Source of the DNA: SAR86 cluster bacterium REDSEA-S09_B4
GTDB lineage: Bacteria > Pseudomonadota > Gammaproteobacteria > Magnimaribacterales > Magnimaribacteraceae
DNA length: 42,011 bases
Reading direction: 5' to 3'
Assembly (NCBI GenBank): GCA_001628005.1
Contig: LUQU01000084.1
Location: 1 to 42,011 of the forward strand
The notes beneath the pieces were generated by a model that was given only the letters and a program-made list of their open reading frames with translations, was not told where the DNA came from and made no database searches. The stretch's first letter is position 1. Each line of letters begins with the position of its first letter. This document shows, piece after piece, positions 8,329 to 17,479 of this stretch. The position numbers were made by a program, and so were the translations under genes.

Positions 8329-9606
8329 ATGAAATTTGGAATCTTTTATGAACATCAATTACCCAGACCTTGGAAAGAAAATGATGAACTAAAACTTTAT
8401 CAAGATGCATTGGATCAAGTGGAACTGGCAGACAACCTTGGAATAGATTATGTCTGGGAAGTAGAACATCACTTTTTAGAAGAATATGCCCACTCTTCTG
8501 CTCCTGAAGTTTTTTTAGCCGCTTGCTCACAACGTACTAAGAATATCCGCCTAGGGCATGGAATTAAACTAATGCCACCCAACTACAACCATCCCGCAAG
8601 AGTAGCAGAGGAAGTAGCCACTCTAGATTTGGTTTCGAATGGCAGAGTAGAGTTTGGAACAGGAGAATCTTCCTCTTTGGCGGAACTGGGAGGATTCAAA
8701 ATTCCGGTTGAAGAAAAAAGGAACCAATGGCTAGAAGCGGTTGAGCAGACTTGCAATATGATGGCTATGGAGCCTTATCCGGGCTACGAAGGTGAGTATT
8801 TTTCTATGCCTTGTAGAAATGTCGTACCCAAGCCTTTGCAAAGACCCCACCCTCCTCTATGGGTAGCTTGTTCAAATAGAGAGACAATTAAATTGGCTGC
8901 TAGACTTGGTATTGGTGCCCTGACCTTTGCTTTCGTAGACCCGGATGAAGCTAAACTATGGGTCGATGATTACTACAAGATTTTAAAAGAAGAATGTGTC
9001 CCCATCGGGCACACCATAAATCCGAATATTGCTATGGTCACTTCCTTCGGTTGTCATAAAGATCACGACGAAGCAGTAAGAAGAATGCAAGAAGGTTTTC
9101 AGTTCTTTAGTTACGGACTTGGTCATCACTATGTATTCGGCATTAATAAGCCAGGCAGGACTAATATTTGGGAAGATTTTCAAAAAAATATAATAAAAAC
9201 AGAAGGTAAATCAATACTACATATGAAGGTACCTCCTAAAGCTGAAACCCCTGGAATTGGTACCCCTGAAGAGCTGACTACCTACCTAAAAAAATTCGAA
9301 AAAACTGGAGTAGACCAAGTAACCTTCATTCAACAAGGTGGACGAAATAAACATGAACACATTTGTGAGGCTCTTGAGCTCTTCGCGTCAGATGTTATGC
9401 CTGAATTTAAAGAAAGGGAATCTGCTAGAGAAAAGGAAAAAATGGAAGAGTTAGCTCCTTACTTAAAAGAAGCGATGAAACGAAAAAAATGGATGGCAGA
9501 ATTAAAAGATGATGAAATACCCAATGTAGAAGCTCTTGGTCGTCAGATTATAGAAGAATCAAAAAATAAAGAAGTAGCCAATAAGAAGAAGAAAACGGCA
9601 GTTTAA
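8329..9606 (+). CDS. LLM-class (luciferase-like) flavin-dependent oxidoreductase
   Basis: This 425-residue TIM-barrel protein belongs to the bacterial luciferase-like monooxygenase family, which uses reduced FMN or F420. Seen are the N-terminal MKFGIFYEHQLPRPW, EVEHHFLEEYAHSSAPEVF, RLGHGIKLMPP, HPARVAEEVATLDLVSNGR, and FGTGESSS, all family hallmarks. After about residue 370 comes a charged, lysine-rich helical tail (ending NKKKKTAV) beyond the usual barrel. A strong purine-rich site (AGGGGGGAAG) precedes the ATG. It sits 32 bases upstream of the aminotransferase and is probably cotranscribed. The substrate is unknown. Confidence 0.88.
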   Translation: MKFGIFYEHQLPRPWKENDELKLYQDALDQVELADNLGIDYVWEVEHHFLEEYAHSSAPEVFLAACSQRTKNIRLGHGIKLMPPNYNHPARVAEEVATLDLVSNGRVEFGTGESSSLAELGGFKIPVEEKRNQWLEAVEQTCNMMAMEPYPGYEGEYFSMPCRNVVPKPLQRPHPPLWVACSNRETIKLAARLGIGALTFAFVDPDEAKLWVDDYYKILKEECVPIGHTINPNIAMVTSFGCHKDHDEAVRRMQEGFQFFSYGLGHHYVFGINKPGRTNIWEDFQKNIIKTEGKSILHMKVPPKAETPGIGTPEELTTYLKKFEKTGVDQVTFIQQGGRNKHEHICEALELFASDVMPEFKERESAREKEKMEELAPYLKEAMKRKKWMAELKDDEIPNVEALGRQIIEESKNKEVANKKKKTAV

Positions 9607-9638
9607 AACAGTTTCAATAATTAATTTTTTTAAGAGAA

Positions 9639-10952
9639 ATGATTAAATGGCCTTTCCTTCCAAAAGATGCGGGTCTAAACATAGTAAAAACTGAAGGTGC
9701 TTATCTTTACACTCCTGAAAGAAAAAAAATTCTAGATGCTGCTAGTGGAGCAATTGTTAACAATATAGGCTACGGTAGAGAGGAAGTAGCTGAAGCAATA
9801 AAGGAAGCTTCTCTTAATAATACTTATGTTCTACCTCCCTTTTTAACTCCTGAAAGAGAAGAACTATTAGATGAATTAAGAAACCACTGGTTACCTTCAC
9901 ATTTAACTCGAATACATTTATCTTCTGGTGGTTCAGAAGCTAATGAATCTGCAGTTAAGCTAGCTATTCAATTCCAAGCCAGCAGAGGCAAACCAGAAAA
10001 AAATATCATCCTGACGAGATCTCTCTCTTACCACGGAACAACCCTCAATATGTCAGGAATATCTGGTCATACAGCAAGAAAGAGAGGTTTAGAGAGTTAT
10101 GTTCCAGCTCCTAGCACAATTGAAACGCCCTACCCTTTAAGGTGTCCGTTAGGAAGCTTTCATCCTGAAGCAAAAAACTATTACCTCGATAACTTAAAAG
10201 AAGTAATTAAAGCCCAAGGGCCAAACAATATTGCTGCTTTACTGATGGAACCGATTAACGGATCAAGTGGGGGAGCCATTTACCCTCCTGAAGGTTATTG
10301 GGAGGAAGCTCAAGAAATCTTGAAGGAAAATGACATCCTACTAATTGCCGATGAGGTGATGACAGGGTTTGGTAGAACCGGTGTCGATTTTTCCAGCAAC
10401 TTTTATAACCTCAGACCCGATATCCTAGTCGCCGGTAAAGGAATGGCTGCGGGTTATGCCGCAATTTCAGGAACATATAGTACTAATGAAATAGCAGATT
10501 CAATTTTGAAAGCGGGTTATGAGGTCATGTTCCATACCTTCGCAGCTCTACCACAGTCTTGCGCTGCCTCTACTACTGTACTCAAAATACTCCGAAGAGA
10601 AAATTTGTGTGAAAGAGTTAACCCACTGGGAGATCAGTTAAAGCAAAAACTCTTATCCGAATTGGGACAACATCCTTTAGTTGCAGAAATAAGGGGCCAA
10701 GGCTTACTTATTGGAGTTGAGATAGTCAAAGAAAAAGAAGGCCTTATCAGTTTTGATGAGAAAGAAAAGATTACCAATCAAATTGTTGGTAAAGGCCTAG
10801 AAAACGGAGTTTTCTTCTATCCTGGAGGGACCGGAGAATACAGAGACATAATCTGCCTAGGTCCTGCTTTTATTATCAATGATGATGATATTGATCTTAT
10901 GGTTAGTTCACTGAAGAAAAGTCTGGATTACGTAAAATCTAAATATTTATGA
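9639..10952 (+). CDS. Class III pyridoxal-phosphate aminotransferase
   Basis: This 437-residue fold-type I aminotransferase of the class III (omega-aminotransferase) group has the cofactor motif DEVMTGFGRTG (Asp238) and the Schiff-base lysine Lys267 in LVAGKGMAAGYA. SSGGSEANESAVKLA and SYHGTT are the phosphate-binding and aromatic-stacking segments. It follows the flavin oxidoreductase by 32 bases and ends before a strong intrinsic terminator. Class III members act on omega-amino acids, diamines, taurine or beta-alanine. The substrate here cannot be fixed. The pairing with an FMN oxygenase suggests oxidation plus transamination of a small amine or amino-sulfonate, which is inference. Confidence 0.9.
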   Translation: MIKWPFLPKDAGLNIVKTEGAYLYTPERKKILDAASGAIVNNIGYGREEVAEAIKEASLNNTYVLPPFLTPEREELLDELRNHWLPSHLTRIHLSSGGSEANESAVKLAIQFQASRGKPEKNIILTRSLSYHGTTLNMSGISGHTARKRGLESYVPAPSTIETPYPLRCPLGSFHPEAKNYYLDNLKEVIKAQGPNNIAALLMEPINGSSGGAIYPPEGYWEEAQEILKENDILLIADEVMTGFGRTGVDFSSNFYNLRPDILVAGKGMAAGYAAISGTYSTNEIADSILKAGYEVMFHTFAALPQSCAASTTVLKILRRENLCERVNPLGDQLKQKLLSELGQHPLVAEIRGQGLLIGVEIVKEKEGLISFDEKEKITNQIVGKGLENGVFFYPGGTGEYRDIICLGPAFIINDDDIDLMVSSLKKSLDYVKSKYL

Positions 10953-10997
10953 TTAACTTTCCTTACAAAGTTGGGAGAGTATGAGGGAAGCACACGA

Positions 10998-11030
10998 TAA
11001 AAAAAACCTGCCTTAAGGCAGGTTTTTTTC
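10998..11030. terminator. Bidirectional intrinsic terminator
   Basis: CCTGCC (11007-11012) and GGCAGG (11017-11022) form a GC stem around a TTAA loop. It is flanked by an A-run on the left and a T7 run on the right, so it works on both strands. It lies between the convergent ends of the aminotransferase (+) and the TonB receptor (-) and should end both transcripts. Confidence 0.92.
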
Positions 11031-11046
11031 TCTTCTTTTATATAGA

Positions 11047-13974
11047 TTAGTCAAATTTATATGTAAAGCCGATGCCTGCCATACGTGGTAGGGTTGGAGC
11101 TATGGACCTTTGGTATCCTTGGTCCTCGCCTTGACGCCACATATTCCTGACACCAATCACATTTTGAACATTATTTACAAAAGCCATAATTTCTAAATCT
11201 TGTTCATTATTAGTCCAAGTAGCCTTTAAGTCCATCCTGCTAAAATCAGGTGACTTATCTATAGCTATTTGGCTATCGTCCCAATTTATACTGGAAGTCC
11301 AGGAATAAGTTACAAGATAATCAATGGTTCCCCCTAATGCATCCTTCGTTAAATTTGCATAAAAAGCCATCTTGCTCTTAGGAATCCTGAGCATTTGTAG
11401 TCCCTTTATAGGTACATTTCGCTCAGAAATCGAATACAAGGAAGTAGGCGACTCAGGGTTATTTACATCAATAACGCCAATGTTTCCAGTAGGCTGGATA
11501 TATTCTTCAGAATAGGAAGCATCTGTATAACTGGCATTTCCTCCAATCACAAGATCCGCATTTGGCGCATATATGAAGTCCATTTCAACACCATTTGTAT
11601 CAGCTTCTGGAAAGCCTTGAACAGAAGTACCGGTTCCACCCAGGAAACTCGCTGTTGTCATTTGCGCGTGTATATTCTCATAAACATATTTATAAATTGA
11701 TGCATTGATTTGCAATTGGCCATCTAAATGAGTCCCTTTATACCCTAACTCGGTTGACAGAACTTCTTCCTGGTCATAGCTGGGGAAGGGAGAGAAGTAA
11801 CCCAAATTAAAACCACCAGCTCTATACCCAGTAGTATTAGAAAGATACCAGAGGACATTATCTGTTGGTGAGTAATCAACATTTACACGCCAAGTAACAT
11901 CTTCAAAATCTCTCTCCATCGCCCTGTAAATAGAACGACTCATTGGAATACCCCTCAAACGAACATGTTCATTACCAGTTGGCGTACCGTCAGCATTAAG
12001 CGCTCCAGTGGCTACATTATATGCATACAGACCAGCTGGGGTTAACTGAGATTCTTGGTAAAGAAAAAGGTTCTCTTGTGCAACCTTCTGATCTTCGTGC
12101 CAGGAAGCTCCAACCGTTATTGCCCAAGTATCATTTATCTGAGCTTCAGTCTGGATATAAACTGCGTAAGCGTCCGTCTTATTTTCAGTTTGCCAAATAA
12201 AGGTCGTTCCTGGTGTAATCGGTCCATTGCTAACAGAACCTCCAACATCTCCAGTCCAAGGACCTTCCAAGAAGCATACTGATGTTAAATGAGGGTCACT
12301 GAAATCAGGAGTAGGCACCAAGCCAAACAGATCAACTATGCCACAACCCACATCGCGGGCTGAATAAATTCCAACTTGGGTTTGAGAAGCTCCCACTACA
12401 GGATCGGTACCTAGTGTTGGACCAAACAGTCCAACGCCTGCCGGAAGACCTAAAGGACTAGCATCTCTTCCAGCTACATACCAATCAAGGAAAGGGCTAC
12501 CGATAGTAGGTAATCCGGTAGCTCCTAAAATTCCATAATTGGCTGCACCAGATCGTTGCGTTCCGGCTCCAGGCCCAGTGTCAGTCCAGAAATCTAAGTC
12601 TTGATCAATTTCATTATGGTATTCGAATAATCCGAATATTACGTTCCAATTGTCAGTAATATCCCAAAAAACCTGTACCTCGTTCTGCCAGTTCTCATTT
12701 TCTTGTTCAGCATAAAACTGTTCATCTAAGACTATGTTACCTGTTAAGTCATTATCTGTGATACGGGTATAAAGATAATCTGTATAAGCTCCGATGTACT
12801 TAAGGGTAAGTTTATCATTTATGTCCCATGCTAAGTTTATGGTACCGGCTGAATGATTAAAATATTCATCATTCATACCGTTAGTAGCTACTTTCAAGTC
12901 AGTGCCCTTTAATTTAGGAACTGATTTTCCATCTCCAAATGTTGTGGCATCTAGAATGCCTTGATCGTATCCATAAGCGTAGTTTGGATCAGCAAAACCA
13001 CTTCCGATAGCGTCTACCCCGGGCACTATGAACTGACCATATCTAGCTATATCATTGTGGTTAAAAGAATGAATTGTCATTCCAGTAACAGGACAAAGGG
13101 GATTCGTTCTGTCAAATAAGGTAGCACAAGCGGCTACAGTAGGATCAACTTGACGGTAGCCATGAGCCATCAAATTATTAGGTCTGCTATTGCTACCATA
13201 TTGACTGGTTACAATAGCTCCAGCACCTTGTGCTCCACCGAGAATTCTTCCATAACTTCTTGCATTAGCTCTGAAATCAGCTGTGAAGTTATCATTTTCC
13301 CAACGAAGTGCTATGGTGTGGTTTTCATCATCATAACTGTCCAGATCTTCATGTCCTGCCAAGTCTTCGATGGTTCCACCCCTGATACGATGTGTAGTTA
13401 TTAATCTCGCACTTAGATTGTCTGTTAAAGGCCCATTGAGAAAAGCATATACCTCCGCTGTTCCATAGCTTCCAGTAATGGTTTTAATCTCTGCTGCAAA
13501 CTCTTGTGAAGGCCTGTTAGTAATAAAATTAACTGCACCTCCAATACTATTTCTTCCGTACAAGGTTCCTTGCGGTCCACGAAGTACTTCAATTCTTGCA
13601 ATATCATAAAGAGCGTTATCAGTTGAGGCTATACCAAAGTCCTCTGAATAAGCTCCATCTTGGTATGTACCAATACCCGGGTCTCCTCCCAGTGCTCTAA
13701 AAACCCTACCTATTCCCCTAATTGAAATATCATAGGGCTGAATAGTTGTAGCAGGAATAAAATTCTGCAAATCCTCTTGGTTCCTTAGATTTAAAGTTTC
13801 GATTAATGATTCATCAAAAGCTGTTATAGAAATGGCGGTGTCCATAATCGAAGCTTCACGTTTTTCTGCCGTGACTATTACTTCTTCAATACCGCCCCTG
13901 TTTTCATCCTCGTCTGCAGAAAAGACAGGAAATACCAAACCAGTTGCTATTATCAAATATAGAAATTTTTTCAT
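11047..13974 (-). CDS. TonB-dependent outer-membrane receptor
   Basis: This large ligand-gated outer-membrane barrel imports its substrate using TonB energy. With the start at 13974 it has 975 residues. It opens with a signal peptide (MKKFLYLIIATGLVFPVFSA) and then a TonB-box-like EEVIVTAEKREASIMDT. The plug has DISIRGIGR and RIEVLRGPQGTLYGRNSIGGAVNFIT. The C-terminus GIGFTYKFD is a typical final barrel strand. The frame extends 12 bases further to a TTG, but GGGGAG (13980-13985) sits just upstream of the ATG and favours 13974. Cysteines and long loops lie in the barrel half. The substrate is unknown; relatives in marine gammaproteobacteria are often annotated for siderophores, vitamins or oligosaccharides. 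Confidence 0.95.
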   Translation of the reverse strand: MKKFLYLIIATGLVFPVFSADEDENRGGIEEVIVTAEKREASIMDTAISITAFDESLIETLNLRNQEDLQNFIPATTIQPYDISIRGIGRVFRALGGDPGIGTYQDGAYSEDFGIASTDNALYDIARIEVLRGPQGTLYGRNSIGGAVNFITNRPSQEFAAEIKTITGSYGTAEVYAFLNGPLTDNLSARLITTHRIRGGTIEDLAGHEDLDSYDDENHTIALRWENDNFTADFRANARSYGRILGGAQGAGAIVTSQYGSNSRPNNLMAHGYRQVDPTVAACATLFDRTNPLCPVTGMTIHSFNHNDIARYGQFIVPGVDAIGSGFADPNYAYGYDQGILDATTFGDGKSVPKLKGTDLKVATNGMNDEYFNHSAGTINLAWDINDKLTLKYIGAYTDYLYTRITDNDLTGNIVLDEQFYAEQENENWQNEVQVFWDITDNWNVIFGLFEYHNEIDQDLDFWTDTGPGAGTQRSGAANYGILGATGLPTIGSPFLDWYVAGRDASPLGLPAGVGLFGPTLGTDPVVGASQTQVGIYSARDVGCGIVDLFGLVPTPDFSDPHLTSVCFLEGPWTGDVGGSVSNGPITPGTTFIWQTENKTDAYAVYIQTEAQINDTWAITVGASWHEDQKVAQENLFLYQESQLTPAGLYAYNVATGALNADGTPTGNEHVRLRGIPMSRSIYRAMERDFEDVTWRVNVDYSPTDNVLWYLSNTTGYRAGGFNLGYFSPFPSYDQEEVLSTELGYKGTHLDGQLQINASIYKYVYENIHAQMTTASFLGGTGTSVQGFPEADTNGVEMDFIYAPNADLVIGGNASYTDASYSEEYIQPTGNIGVIDVNNPESPTSLYSISERNVPIKGLQMLRIPKSKMAFYANLTKDALGGTIDYLVTYSWTSSINWDDSQIAIDKSPDFSRMDLKATWTNNEQDLEIMAFVNNVQNVIGVRNMWRQGEDQGYQRSIAPTLPRMAGIGFTYKFD

Positions 13975-14021
13975 GTTTCTCCCCAAAAAATAAAAAACTT
14001 AGCAAAAGCTCCAAAAAAACT

Positions 14022-14083
14022 AGTTTTTGCTCATATATATGTGTGAACTTACTACTTATAAGCCCTAGATACAAGTTTTTGCT
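14022..14083. repeat. Two 10-bp direct repeats upstream of the TonB receptor
   Basis: AGTTTTTGCT occurs at 14022-14031 and again at 14074-14083, 52 bases apart. The near-complement AGCAAAAGCT lies at 14001-14010. All sit between the receptor start and the tRNA gene. They overlap a 14-bp palindrome (14015-14028). They may be regulator sites for the receptor, but the AT-rich composition makes chance plausible. Confidence 0.35.
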
Positions 14084-14104
14084 TAAAAAAGTACCTGTTA
14101 AATT

Positions 14105-14180
14105 TGGTGGAGCCAGTCGGGATCGAACCGACGACCTCCTGGATGCAAACCAGACGCTCTCCCAGCTGAGCTATGGCCCC
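14105..14180 (-). tRNA. tRNA-Ala (anticodon TGC)
   Basis: Read on the minus strand, 76 bases fold as a complete tRNA. The acceptor stem GGGGCCA pairs with TGGCTCC, including one G-T pair. The D arm is AGCTCAGCTGGGAGAGC. The anticodon stem TCTGG/CCAGG encloses the loop TTTGCAT with anticodon TGC. The T arm carries GGTTCGATCCC, and CCA is encoded at the 3' end. The sequence is close to E. coli tRNA-Ala(UGC). It stands alone here rather than in an rRNA operon. Confidence 0.97.
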
Positions 14181-14252
14181 AAAAAGGATGCGTAGGTTAA
14201 CAAAAACCAAGTAAATATGTAATCAGTTTAGTCTGTAGGCCTTCTACTTTAA

Positions 14253-14936
14253 CTAAGAATCACTGCCAGATATTGTTGATAAGACTTTTTCTAAAGTATC
14301 TTTCTGGTCTAATTCCTTTGTTAGTTTGTAGTGAGGGTGGCCTAATGTAGCTAAATCAGTAGCAACTTCCATAGCTCTACTTGATAAATCTTCTTTATCA
14401 ACTACCTCGTCTAAATACCCTGCCTTAATTGAGTCCTCTATATTGTAAGCTTCAGCGTTTAATATGGCTCTGTACCAATGTGCCTTAGCAATTCTCGATC
14501 TAGAAATCTCCAAGATTGGAGTAGGAATGGACATGTTATTTCTAGTTTCGTTTGCTTGAACTATGAACTCACCCTTAACTCCGACACGATAATCAGCACA
14601 ACAAAGCATAAAAGCCCCTAGGGCAATTGCGTGACCGCTGCAAGATGCCACGACCGGTCTTGGAAAACTGAAAACTCTGGCTAAAAGCCTAAAACCACCG
14701 GAAGCCATTTTAGACATGGCATCGGTGTCCCCTCCCTGCATAACTTTAAGGTCAAAGCCAGCAGAAAACATACCCTCTTTTCCTTGAATCAATAAGCACC
14801 CCTTATCTTCTGGAACTTCATCTAAAAGCGCATTAAGTTGTTCAATCATTGCGGGTGAAAAAACATTAACTTTACCGTCATCCAATGTAATAACTGAAAC
14901 ATCCCCATCTTTTTTTAATGTTGCTAAATCTGTCAT
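14253..14936 (-). CDS. Crotonase-fold enoyl-CoA hydratase/isomerase family protein
   Basis: This 227-residue crotonase-superfamily protein has the first oxyanion-hole segment GKEGMFSAGFDLKVM and the second SGHAIALGAFMLCCADYR. These hold an acyl-CoA thioester. It is shorter than a classic hydratase (about 260) and lacks the usual pair of Glu residues of true enoyl-CoA hydratases in the expected places. Isomerase, hydrolase or another CoA activity is therefore possible. AAGGAAAA lies upstream of the ATG. It is divergent from the SDR across 84 bases. Confidence 0.85.
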   Translation of the reverse strand: MTDLATLKKDGDVSVITLDDGKVNVFSPAMIEQLNALLDEVPEDKGCLLIQGKEGMFSAGFDLKVMQGGDTDAMSKMASGGFRLLARVFSFPRPVVASCSGHAIALGAFMLCCADYRVGVKGEFIVQANETRNNMSIPTPILEISRSRIAKAHWYRAILNAEAYNIEDSIKAGYLDEVVDKEDLSSRAMEVATDLATLGHPHYKLTKELDQKDTLEKVLSTISGSDS

Positions 14937-15020
14937 CTCAATTTTTTCCTTAAAGTTTTGATTGGATATCCTAGCACTTAGCTTAATATGAAAAAATAAT
15001 TTAGACTAATTTTCTTAACA

Positions 15021-15800
15021 ATGGCCAAACTTACTAAACTATCTAGATCCGTCGAAGGAAAGGTTGCCTTAATTACCGGTGCAGGCAATGGAATGGGAAG
15101 AGCAACCGCTTTTGTTTTTGCTGAAGCAGGAGCTAAGGTTGTGGTTTCAGACATTAACGAAAAGCAAATTGATGAAGTTGCCAAAGAAATTGGTTCTTCA
15201 GAAGGGACTTGTCTCAAACAAGTTTTAGATGTTACCAATCAAGAAAATATAAACGAAGGCATAACTAATGTAATCAAAGAGTTTGGTCAGTTAGACATAC
15301 TTGTAAATAATGCAGGGATATCGATTCCGACAACTATTGATGATGAAAATTATGAGGAAAGCTGGGATAAGACTTTTGACGTTCTTCTTAAAGGTCAGGT
15401 AAATTTAATTAGAGCTGCCCTCCCTTTTATTAGGGAATCTGATTGCGCAAGAATAGTTAATATTTCTTCCACTGAGGGTATGGGTGCTACCCCCAGAATT
15501 AGCCCATACACTTCTGCAAAGCATGGCGTTATTGGTTTGACTAGATCTTTAGCTGCTGAACTTGGATCACAGGGGATTACAGTCAATTGTATTTGTCCAG
15601 GTCCTATCAATACCACTATGACAGCAGCTATACCTACAGAGGATAAACAAATTTATGCCAGACGAAGAGTACCTTTAAAAAGGTATGGAGAACCAGAAGA
15701 AGTGGCACATATGACTTTGAGCCTGTGCTTACCGGCAGCTTCATTTGTAAATGGCGCTGTTTTGCCTGTGGATGGAGGGCTATCAATCAAGAGAGCCTAA
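15021..15800 (+). CDS. Short-chain dehydrogenase/reductase (SDR)
   Basis: This is a 259-residue NAD(P)-dependent oxidoreductase. The cofactor motif is TGAGNGMGRA, with a following Asp in VVSDIN that favours NAD over NADP. NNAG, the catalytic Ser in NISSTEG, and the YTSAKHG catalytic Tyr/Lys are all present. The C-terminal FVNGAVLPVDGG is the usual SDR ending. It is 15 bases upstream of the M28 peptidase on the same strand and may share its transcript. The substrate is not evident. Confidence 0.92.
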   Translation: MAKLTKLSRSVEGKVALITGAGNGMGRATAFVFAEAGAKVVVSDINEKQIDEVAKEIGSSEGTCLKQVLDVTNQENINEGITNVIKEFGQLDILVNNAGISIPTTIDDENYEESWDKTFDVLLKGQVNLIRAALPFIRESDCARIVNISSTEGMGATPRISPYTSAKHGVIGLTRSLAAELGSQGITVNCICPGPINTTMTAAIPTEDKQIYARRRVPLKRYGEPEEVAHMTLSLCLPAASFVNGAVLPVDGGLSIKRA

Positions 15801-15815
15801 CCTAAGGAGATACTA

Positions 15816-17435
15816 ATGAAACTTTTATTCTTAATTTTAATATCTTTATTTATTCAAGGTTGCGACCAACCAGCCAACGAGATTAAAGAAGCTAACCTTC
15901 ACAAACATATAAAAATCCTTGCCTCTGATGAATTCGAAGGCAGAAGTCCTGGTAGCCAAGGCGGAGAAAAAACAAAGCTGTATCTCAAAAACGAATTCCA
16001 AAAAATGGGACTACCCTCAATAAAAGGTGATTATTACTTAGAAGTTCCTCTCAGTAAGATGACAGTCAATTTGGATAGTTCCTTTTTGTCTATTACTAAA
16101 AATGATCAACCGCGAATACTTAAACCTGGATCTGAATCCGTCTATTGGACTAAAAGAGTGGTTGAAGGTGTGTCGGTAAGATCTAGTGAATTAGTCTTTG
16201 TTGGTTATGGAATAGTAGCTCCTGAATACGGTTGGAATGATTACAAAAACCTAGATGTAAAAGGAAAAACTGCAGTAATGCTAATAAATGATCCGGGTTT
16301 CTGGACCGAAGACCCCAAGCTCTTTAATGGTAAGTCCATGACCTATTACGGAAGATGGACTTATAAGTTTGAGGAAGCTGCAAGGCAGGGAGCTGAAGCT
16401 GTTTTAATCATTCATGACACAGCCCCAGCGGCTTACCCTTGGCAAGTTGTTGAAACAAGTTGGTCTGGAAAGCAAATAGACCTCAAACGAGAAGATATGG
16501 GAAAAAGCCGGATTAAAGTTGAAGCTTGGATTACCAGTGAAGTGGCAGAAGACCTTTTTAATGAAGCTAATCTCGATTTAAATGCTCTGAAGCAAAATGC
16601 ACTGAAGGCTGACTTTCAATATGTAGAAATGACTGGCTTAACATTAGATGCAGCTCTCATTAATAAAGTTGAGTTCTCTATCTCCCATAACGTTGCTGCA
16701 GTAAAAAATGGTTATAAAAAACCTAATGAATATATTCTTATGATGGCTCATTGGGATCACTTAGGAATCAAAGAAGAGGAATCTGGAGACAATATCTACA
16801 ATGGTGCTGTTGACAACGCATCCGGTACAGCTGGGTTGTTAGAATTAGCTAATTACTTTAGTACAGTTGAGTCAGAAAGGTCTCTTTTGTTTTTAGCAGT
16901 TACGGCGGAAGAATCAGGTCTGCTAGGATCTGAATACTTTGCAGAATACCCCCCTGTAAAATTATCAAATATAGTTGCCGGCTATAATTTTGATGCTGTT
17001 CTGCCGGTAGGAAAAACTAAGGATGTAATAGTAGTAGGACACGGAGCTTCAGAATTGGAAGATATCCTCAAAGTTGAACTCGATAAAGTAGGTAAATACA
17101 TAATCCCAGATCCACTACCTGAAAAAGGATTTTTCTATCGTTCAGACCATATAAGTTTAGCTAAAAAAGGAGTTCCAGTACTTTATGCAGACGGTGGTTT
17201 TGATAAGGTCGACGGAGGCATGGAAGCAGGAAGGGTTTTTGCCGATGAATACACTGCGAAACATTATCATCAAGCATCGGATGAATACGATCCCAACTGG
17301 GATTTGAGTGGCTTTGCTGACCAATTAACCATAACTGCGAACATGGTTAAATATCTGGCCGATTCAGATACATGGCCTAAGTGGTATGAAGGCAATGAGT
17401 TTAAGCGGATTAGAGAAGAATCTCGCAATCAATAA
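15816..17435 (+). CDS. M28-family zinc metallopeptidase, lipoprotein, with PA-like insert
   Basis: This exported peptidase has a short lipoprotein signal, MKLLFLILISLFIQGC, whose IQGC is the lipobox; Cys16 would be lipidated. A region around residues 120-200 resembles a protease-associated (PA) domain. The M28 zinc site follows as MMAHWDHLG, GAVDNASGTAGLLELA, TAEESGLLGSEYFAEYP, FDAV and FYRSDHISLAKKG, giving the expected His, Asp, Glu, Glu and His ligands. The 539-residue length fits M28 enzymes with a PA insert. AAGGAGAT precedes the ATG. It probably degrades peptides in the periplasm. Confidence 0.93.
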   Translation: MKLLFLILISLFIQGCDQPANEIKEANLHKHIKILASDEFEGRSPGSQGGEKTKLYLKNEFQKMGLPSIKGDYYLEVPLSKMTVNLDSSFLSITKNDQPRILKPGSESVYWTKRVVEGVSVRSSELVFVGYGIVAPEYGWNDYKNLDVKGKTAVMLINDPGFWTEDPKLFNGKSMTYYGRWTYKFEEAARQGAEAVLIIHDTAPAAYPWQVVETSWSGKQIDLKREDMGKSRIKVEAWITSEVAEDLFNEANLDLNALKQNALKADFQYVEMTGLTLDAALINKVEFSISHNVAAVKNGYKKPNEYILMMAHWDHLGIKEEESGDNIYNGAVDNASGTAGLLELANYFSTVESERSLLFLAVTAEESGLLGSEYFAEYPPVKLSNIVAGYNFDAVLPVGKTKDVIVVGHGASELEDILKVELDKVGKYIIPDPLPEKGFFYRSDHISLAKKGVPVLYADGGFDKVDGGMEAGRVFADEYTAKHYHQASDEYDPNWDLSGFADQLTITANMVKYLADSDTWPKWYEGNEFKRIREESRNQ

Positions 17436-17479
17436 ACTGTTTATTTCATATTCCCTATATTTAAGATCAAACTTTAAGC

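Noticed and set aside
13944-14195. Open frame across the tRNA-Ala gene (+ strand)
   Set aside because: Most of its C-terminal half is the complement of the tRNA; its DRTDDLLDANQTLSQLSYGP-like ending is the well-known artefact of translated tRNA.
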